A stretch of 64,000 bases of DNA, from assembly GCA_902729315.2 (NCBI GenBank), contig LR746267.1, positions 3,790,386 to 3,854,385 on the forward strand, read 5' to 3'. The notes beneath the pieces are model-generated. The model saw only the letters and a list, made by a program, of their open reading frames with translations, was not told the DNA's origin and did not search any database. Both the position numbers and the translations under genes were made by a program. Source of the DNA: Spirodela intermedia (taxonomy: Eukaryota; Streptophyta; Magnoliopsida; Alismatales; Araceae). This document shows, in pieces, positions 56,134 to 64,000 of this stretch (positions within the stretch are counted from its first letter, which is position 1; the number at the start of each line of letters is the position of its first letter).

Positions 56134-57755
56134 TGATAAGTCTTCATTATCATGAGTTAATAATTAGTAAATAATATAGTTTTAACCTTAACTCATGATA
56201 AATAAACTTATATTTGTGTTAAAGTATGAAAAGTGGTTTTCAATTGATTAACGTGAATTTTTGGGTAATTATGTGATTTTATATGAATTTATATGATTTT
56301 TATAGTCTTACTTTTGAGATAAATGAAGAAAAAGAAATAAAAATTAAAAAAACAAAATGGGGGGGACCCACTGGCCAGCCGGGCCCGCAAGCCGGTCGGA
56401 AGTGCAGTCGGGGAGTAGCTGCGAGTAAGGGCTCGAGCGGCTTGGACCGATAGGGGCACGTGTGCGCCACCCCCTTTCCACGTCACCGGTGGCCAGTCGG
56501 CTGTGGGGCAAGGAGTGGTCATACACGCGCGAGAAAAGGACTTGCTTGTAAATGTAACATTACTATATATTCGCCCGAAAATTTAGCGCACAAGCGATGT
56601 GCAACTAAACCTGCGTCACCTTCCCCAAAAAGGGCGAGCAACCGGTGCGGGTTCAAATCCTCCTAGAGCCAAAATTTATATTTTTTTATCTGATTATCGC
56701 AACTTTCCTATAGATTGTCGGTGAAGGATTAAGCAATCAGAATTGTTGGATCATCGGCAAAAATGTCATCAACATGATTTGTGGAGCATTGTTACTAAAA
56801 TTGCCAAACGATTCGTAATAAACGGATTGGAATCCATCGAGTAAATCATCTCTGATTGATCGACGAACAAGCCATCGTCGGGAAGAGGACGATCTACTGG
56901 GAAATGAGTCGCCACCTCCTGAGAGCATACCAGATGCGATGAAGAGCCTCTTCTTGCTGCGCGGACCTGAGGATGAAGCTCCCTAACACACGTCCCATCT
57001 CCATCCAATTCCTCTCCATCATGTGACAGCCGCCAGAGAGCCGCAAAGTCGCCGTTTTTCTACTCTGCTGGGTGACAGCTGTCGGAGACGATTCGACGGC
57101 TGATCTCTAGACTTCGCAAGGAGATCTAGAGATTGCCCACGTCGTCCTTGTCCAAGGAGAGCCTTCGAGGTCGTGGACACTACATGACGATCCTCCCGAA
57201 CACTCAGGATTCAGATGCATCACCAATGCGATGTTGGAACTCTGTTTTCCTACTTTCTTGCTTTCAACTTAACTTTCGCTTCATTTAGTGATAATTTATG
57301 TGATTCAAATTTACCAAGATATACTTCATTCTATTACGATTCTTTCGACTTTTACAGATCTTAATTTGATCAATTAAATCGTATGTACTCGCTTACGTAA
57401 GAATCGCCGGGGGGAACTCTATTTTCGCCCAATTCGCATTCGTCAGGCGCTGACGTCATCCTGACGTCCTCACCCTTATTTTTATTTTTCGTGAATTTTA
57501 AATATATTTCTTTTTCATTCCTAGTATAAAATTCATAGAAAATATTATTCTTTGAGGAAAATTCTGAATAATTACCAGATATTATATTACATCCATGTGA
57601 TCGACCTGGAAAATTACCGCTATTTTTGGAAGTTTTATTGAATTATAATTGATATATTTGTTCATAAATACTTCTAAATATCCGAAAATTTATATTTTCT
57701 AGTTTTATAAATTTTAAATTTGCGTGATTTAGTATACAACGACTAAGTCACGTCA
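56134..57755 (+). mobile_element. Solo Athila-family LTR in tandem unit 2
   Basis: Duplicate of the 43503-45124 LTR with the same imperfect flanking pair gtgct/gtact. I found one base difference (56587 C, 43956 T). It moved here by segmental duplication, not by transposition. Confidence 0.9.
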
Positions 57756-57760
57756 GTACT

Positions 57761-59475
57761 CTATCGCCAAGATACAATAACCTCAGCTCATGAAATTGTC
57801 CCTTGGTGCATCTAAGAGTTTAGTGTCAATCTTTGTCTTAGTCACTGATTTTGAGTTTCTATATTAAAAGAGCAAGAAGCCATCAAGAACAACAATGAGC
57901 ATAGTTAAGATAGGAAAACATTGAAAATGATTAAAATGATTACCTCTACCATAGCCTTGGACCTTGACTCATGAAAGACATGCCCTCATATTTGTTAGAA
58001 TATGAGGATGATATCATCTAAGTCTTTGGAGAAGAACATCTAAAAGTACTAGGTATCATAGTAATTCCATATCAATCCATAGAGAAAATAAATATGAGTT
58101 ATTAAATTGCGTATGCTATAATGTATGTCCACCTTTCATAAAGTGTTTCCTATGATTTTGTAAGTGATGGAGCATGTACCATGAAGGACTAATGGTAGAG
58201 AGAGTCTACCAGTGTAACCAAGGATTGAGCAAAAAGCAGTCGATTCTCCCCCTAACATTCTAGGAAGATGATCTCATGCTAAGGGAAAGGAGAAAAATCA
58301 GCCACAAGAGAGGATGATCAGTGGAGCAATGATTGTAGTTTTCTTGTCATGTGTCATGCCATTTTGGTAATCTCTTCGGGAAAATATGTAGGTTCTTCAG
58401 ATATATATGAAGAAAGAGTATGGGCATGTTGGCATATTGAAAGCATAACATTTTGATATGATGAACACAAAATCAATAAATAGAGTTATGCTTGCTGCTT
58501 GTTAAGCTTGATATATGATTAAATATGCCTTTATGCACGAGCACAGATTTAATTCAATATAAATTCAAGAGGAGTCATAATGTTGAATTCCAACATTTGG
58601 TGATTTTACTATATGAAATTATTACCTTGCATATTGGTGTAAAAATTGGTAATATTTATTGAAACTACCATTGTGGGAACCAATAGACTTTGAATATATA
58701 TGTTACCACTTAACAGTTACATGAATTGGTTTCTCTTAGATGGGATTCAAGTTCTTAAAGGTCATGTCATATTGATTTTCAATCGTTCAAAATTTTAACT
58801 AGTTTTTACATTTAAACATTGAGACAATGAAAACTAGATGAGATATTTGGATCTTGATTTTTCTTTAAATTTAGTACCTTTCCAATAACTAATTTGTTTT
58901 GAACGATCATCTCATATAATCTCAATACTCTTTCTGAGATTTTATGTAGATAAATTTATAGCTAGGTTGAATGACAACATCTTCATCAAGGTGTATAATC
59001 CTGATGTGGTCTTCTTTTACTAGATTAAAGTGACAACACCTTCAACAATCAACTAGCCTCCTATTGTGCAGAGGACAACAAAACCAAGTTACATTTTGCC
59101 ATCTCTTTCTCTAATTTATAGACGGACATCAAATCAAATGTCATCACCTAGAAAACCCATGGTAAAATCCATATTTATGTGAGAAAAAACTTGTGATTAA
59201 ATTTTGATTGAATCACTCAAGGGAGCTTAACCCAATAATCAGTTTTTGACTCCATAGCGCTGTTAGTCTAAAATATATTTTGAGGTGAAATTATGCGGAA
59301 GTTGACCTAGGTAATCTAAGAATCTAAGAATGATGTGTTATTAGAGAGTGGACCTAAGCATGGGCAAATCACTATCAAAATTATTAAGTTCATTGGGTTT
59401 ACATATATGAAAGTCAATTCAGCCTCCCTCCTCTTTCTTGGATCTAAGAGTGGGCAAAAATCTAATGAAGCCTTG

Positions 59476-59515
<40 letters not shown>

Positions 59516-62500
59516 CAAAATTAAGCCTTGGGGAGCTTGCAATGCCCCTAAGTAGGGCTATAGTGTTCATATACAGATTTATTTATGTATGACTTGACAT
59601 TGAGTTGTTACCTTCTCAACTCCATGTACTAAAATGTTAAGCTTCATATACTAGAACATTAATACACACCCTAAGTTTCATGATTACCTGCTGCGATAGA
59701 GTTTTCATGCACTATAACATTCTACTTAATATATTATAATATTACGTAATATAATTTGCTTGTGAAAACTATTATGCTAACTATATTTATCTTGATATAT
59801 GTACTAAAATAGTTTCTATGCATAAAAGATTGATCTTGATATGTATCAGTCTTAAGTCTAATACATAAATTTCATAATATCACCTTCACAAATGGAGATT
59901 TTATGATTGATATATCTTGATCGACACTAGCATAGTTTTCCTATACTAAAATATTAAACTATTTTTTTTACATAATTTCCATGTCTTAAAATTTCCTGCT
60001 TCACGGACCATGTTGTTTTATAATCATAATCTCCATGGATTGAAATGCACAGCTTGATCCTATAGTGTGAGCATTGAAATATGTATGCTATTTTCCAATC
60101 TAATTTCACACTTACTAAGTATGAAACTTGATTTTCTTCTCTGTTCTACAAGATATTTTTAATATACTCAAGAAACCAGCTTAATATACTACATTAGTTG
60201 TGTATCACTATGTTTAAGTTTTATATTCTCCAAGATTTCAAGGTTATCATTAATTAATACTTGAGATGGCATCATCTAACCCCAACTAATTTTAAATTTA
60301 AAGTGAATGTTTTGAAGGTCACTTGCAATTTATCTAATGATTTTAAGCTTGTGAAAATAACCTAGTATGATAATTTCTAAGTACAAGCTTGTATTAACTT
60401 CAAAACTTCGTCTAAGGTCTAAAACTCAATGTGGTTCTCCATAAATTATTTTTCTAATAGATTATAATTGAATGTGTTTTCTTAGACAACTAAGCAGCTC
60501 GTGTTGTCATATATCGTTTCAATTTAGTGTTGCAAGATTTGTTAAAGTTAGTTAATGAGAGGATTGATTTCTATATGATAACTTTTTAATCCCAAAGTTT
60601 AATTAATTATTTTATATCAATTATCAAATCCCAATATGATTGTCCTTTCCTATTTTTCCATCAAAGAATTTATGATTATCCATGTTGGAGCATTAAATGA
60701 ATATTTCTTTGCTAATGACATACACATATAAGACCAATTAAAAGGTCAAATTACCACTCGATTATATCATGAGATACTCTTATGAATGTGGTTAAGTAAA
60801 ATTGAATACATATTGATGAATAACTCAATGTAATAATGAAAAATACCCAAATAAGAATCCGAAGAATACTGGTAAATCTAAATATATTGAAAAATTTATT
60901 TTTTTGGATTTTATTGAGTGAAATCATTATTGTATATTTATGTGGAAATAATCAATATGTAGAAAAAAATGGATATGAAAGTTTAATTAGTCTATTATGT
61001 GCTCATGATGTGAGATCATTACTTTCAAATGATTTTGATATCAAGTTAATTGATTGAATTGGCATCACTCAAACTATTACAAATGATTTCTTACATTCAT
61101 GAATACCTTTAAAAATAATAATTTAAATATTCTAAATCAATGAAGTTATGACTTTATGTATTGAGATCATGATTCATGGAGTTTACTTGAAGATCATTTT
61201 TTCAGAGAAGATCTAAACAAGTTATGATTGTTAAATCATTACTTTGTTTAGGCATGTATTATCTTATATATTTTGATCATATCATATCATATCTTTATGA
61301 GTCTTGATGAAATCAATATGCTTAAAACATAGACATTATTATTTTACAGAAATATGTATTAGTTTCTTAACAAAATATCTAAACTCTAAAAGGATATGTC
61401 ATAGTGGTTTTCAACAATTCGAATTTCTAACTAATTTTGGAATTTTGGATGTTGGGAGACAATAAAAAATAGGGGTGGCTTTTAAGCTTTTTTATGTAAA
61501 AATTTAGCATCTTTCTAATAGTGAATGAGTCTTGAATGGTCACCTCTACTCCCTCTACAGTCTCAAGAGCTCTGCTGATTTTGTTTACTTTCTAGTCAAA
61601 CAACACAAAATCAACAAGTTGAGAAATAAAACTCAAAGTTGACAATCTTTCTCAACTAGATCGATGTGGTAGTATCTTGCACATTTAATTATATGAAAAG
61701 AGGAAACCAAAAATCATGTTTGGATCACCATCGTCATCGTCATAACTTTTGACATACCTTAAGTCAATGCCCTTGGTGAAATTCTTTCTCAATCTTTGTT
61801 GAAAAACCAGGCTATTAAATCTCGATTTAATCACTTAGGGGAGCTGACCCTATAATTAGCTGTTGGTTACTAAGAGCTGTAAATCTAGAATATAATTTAT
61901 GTGTGAGATTTTGTGGGATTTGAGTCTGTCAATTAGTAGTTGTAATCAAAGATGGTTAATTTGGTGGAAGCCAAGAATTGGGGTTCCTCAAAGAGTGGAA
62001 TTAAGTAATTTTTAAGAATTGGGGAATCCAAGATTTTGGAACGATCTCAAAACTCTTAGAGTGATTTAGATTTAGACCCTATAAACCATTAGGGTAAATT
62101 TTAGAGAAACGAGACTAAGGAGATCAGCAAGAAGTTGACCAAAGTCAAAATTAGGAACCAATCGATTTAGCCCATTTTTTTGATCTAAGTCTGACCTAAA
62201 ATTCGGCAATGTAGTCTTAAAATTTGTGAATCTTACCAACAATTTAAAACTTTAATACAACATAACAGTCTTGTGAAATCCATTATGAGGTGAAAACAAT
62301 TTATATACTGAAAATGAGAGATGTTGCAAGCATTGGTTTTCTCTTTTAAGTTTAAGAATAATTGATACTCATGTAAACAACTCCAATATTCAATTAAAAA
62401 TTTCACTTAAATCAAAAATGGCAAAGGAGAGGGGAGAGGAGGAAGGGTTGAATTGATTCTTTTAATTTTATGCCAGCTTTTCAAACCTTTCTGATCTCCT

Positions 62501-63227
62501 TTCTTTGATCTTAAATTCTCCTAGATTTCTTATATATAAATTTCTAATGATCCAAGATTTAAATGGTGGTTAGATCCTCTACTTATGTTCACTTTTAAAG
62601 AACACCATGTTCTTGGATTCCACTAAACCAAATATATTTAATTAACAATAAATTACTGGCTTCAGCTTTGATAAAATTTCTCTCATAAGTTTTTTTTCTA
62701 GATTCACATGTCTATGTTAGAAAAAGTTGATTATACAGCTCTGCTCCCATGAGGTCATTAAGCCAGCCTTAATCACAAGCTTATTCCATATAATATAATG
62801 AAAATATCACTATAGGACATTTCTATATTTTGATAGAATTTTGAATCACATATAAAAATTTGATGAAGAAGAAGTTTAATTGCACTTGATTTTTACTTTC
62901 TCTACATCATGAAGCTATTTGAATGATGAAGACATTGTCACCAAAATCATGTTGAGGAATATTGTGTTGGAATCAAGGTTTGCTCATCAACTCAACGTTT
63001 CTCATTGTTTGACCAAGTTTCATAGATTACTCAAATTTGCATATAATTCTTTTAAAACTTCATTATGAATAAAGTTTAGAGCATCATGAGATCAATGGTG
63101 AATGCTATTTTGTCTCTTTAATCATCAGAGAGAGGTTGAATTTATAAAAAGATTTTAATCACAACCTTAGTTCATTTTCTATTGTTGTTCAACATAAAAA
63201 TTCTAAACTTTGTTAGAAATTTAAACT
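57761..63227. other. Gene-free downstream flank in unit 2
   Basis: Copy of 45130-50596, including the internal diverged repeat pair (58751-59321 and 61383-61941) and the GA tract at 59478. Confidence 0.6.
59478..59508. repeat. (GA)n microsatellite, unit 2
   Basis: It has the same length and context as in unit 1. Such tracts mutate fast, so equal length agrees with a very recent duplication or with a collapsed or copied assembly. Confidence 0.9.
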
Positions 63228-64000
63228 GTCAGAAATACATATGACCCATCCTATGATGATTTGTATATCCTTTAAAGTTAAACCAATAAACATAACCTTT
63301 AAATTTAATATACATATGTATGAGGCTAATAGTTCTAGCATATTCGATAGAAATATGTTTTTGTTAAAATAGAACCACAAATAACTTTATGAAGTAATAA
63401 GTTTACAATAAAAGTAAATTCAAATCATTTACAATAAAAAGTGATTAAATAGTAGACATAAAAATCCTCATATCATTCTTTTATTTATATATTTATTTCC
63501 ATAATTTATGATATCTTGAAATCATTTTCCAATCAATATTTGGACAAGTTTAGATAACCATTTAAACATTGCATATTCAATTATTAAATTCCCCATAAAC
63601 TTGATAAGCAGTAATAATTTCATATCATAAAATTTTAGTTTAGAAATTTTTGTACCAATATTTTACTTCCAGCATTCACATTAAACCCAAATTTTCAATT
63701 ACTTTTTAGTGAGAAGCAATTTTCATAATTATTGATAGTTTCACTAATAGAAATTAATGATTTGAAGTGGAAAATTTATCATAATTACAAAATTCCGAAT
63801 ATGAGAATCACATAAATTGATTATCTTTTCAAAATTTAGTATCTAAATTATATATGTTTTTATCATTAATTAACTTCGTGTAGATGTCCTGATGACTACT
63901 CATGTATGATATAAAAACAGAATTATTAGTATTACTTGATACATATTATGTGTGTCTGTCATTGTCAAAACCTTATAGGATAATTAAGGCTAACAAAGGC
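63228..64000. repeat. Start of tandem unit 3 (cut by window end)
   Basis: 773 bp match the start of unit 2, including the three bases that differ from unit 1. No gene lies in this part. The desaturase of this unit would be expected about 1.1 kb past the window end. Confidence 0.9.

Larger units (their letters stand above)
50597..63227. repeat. Tandem unit 2 (12,631 bp)
   Basis: Starts at gtcagaaatacatatgaccc, directly after the end of unit 1, with no spacer. It contains the second intact desaturase, the second solo-LTR copy and GA tract. At its start it shares the three bases that distinguish it from unit 1 (50607 C, 50682 C, 51041 G) with unit 3. Confidence 0.93.

Overview
The window is plant nuclear DNA, most likely from a flowering plant. 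It holds intron-less, GC-rich genes for an ER-type fatty-acid desaturase (FAD2 family) in AT-rich DNA packed with nested Ty3/gypsy (Athila-type) and Ty1/copia LTR retrotransposons. I saw nothing bacterial or organellar. The species cannot be fixed from the sequence alone.

Layout. (1) 1-5737: an old, broken FAD2-like copy (about 825-1545) followed by gene-free DNA with a GA microsatellite. (2) 5738-25020: a retrotransposon nest. Forward Athila-type element E1 (5738-25020, target duplication AGATA) carries two insertions in its 3' LTR: reverse element E2 (15288-22552, target duplication CTCCT) and a forward solo LTR (23029-24667, target duplication GCCGG). (3) 25026-26116: continuation of the old desaturase flank. 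(4) 26117-37965: a reverse Ty1/copia relic split by a third, reverse Athila-type element E3 (27749-37207), whose 3' LTR is truncated. (5) 37966-64000: a tandem array with a 12,631-bp period. Units 37966-50596 and 50597-63227 are complete and a third starts at 63228 and leaves the window. Each complete unit carries one intact 394-residue FAD2-like gene, one solo Athila LTR and one GA microsatellite.

How the parts relate. The broken desaturase and its downstream DNA match the recent units at many landmarks (promoter, 5' leader, coding region, GA tract, several flank segments). The locus is therefore an old tandem desaturase array whose oldest unit decayed and filled with transposons, while a younger unit was recently re-amplified. 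I found only five base differences between the two complete units, one of them changing the protein (Ala67 to Ser).

The most unusual mobile element is E2. It shares LTRs, gag and 3' non-coding signals with E1 and E3, but the protease, reverse transcriptase, RNase H and integrase are replaced by about 1 kb of unrelated sequence fused in frame to gag. This gives one open frame of up to 794 codons, while the gag-pol frames of E1 and E3 are full of stop codons. A short stem-loop just after the coding region and a duplicated G-rich tract are kept in all three elements and look like cis-acting signals.
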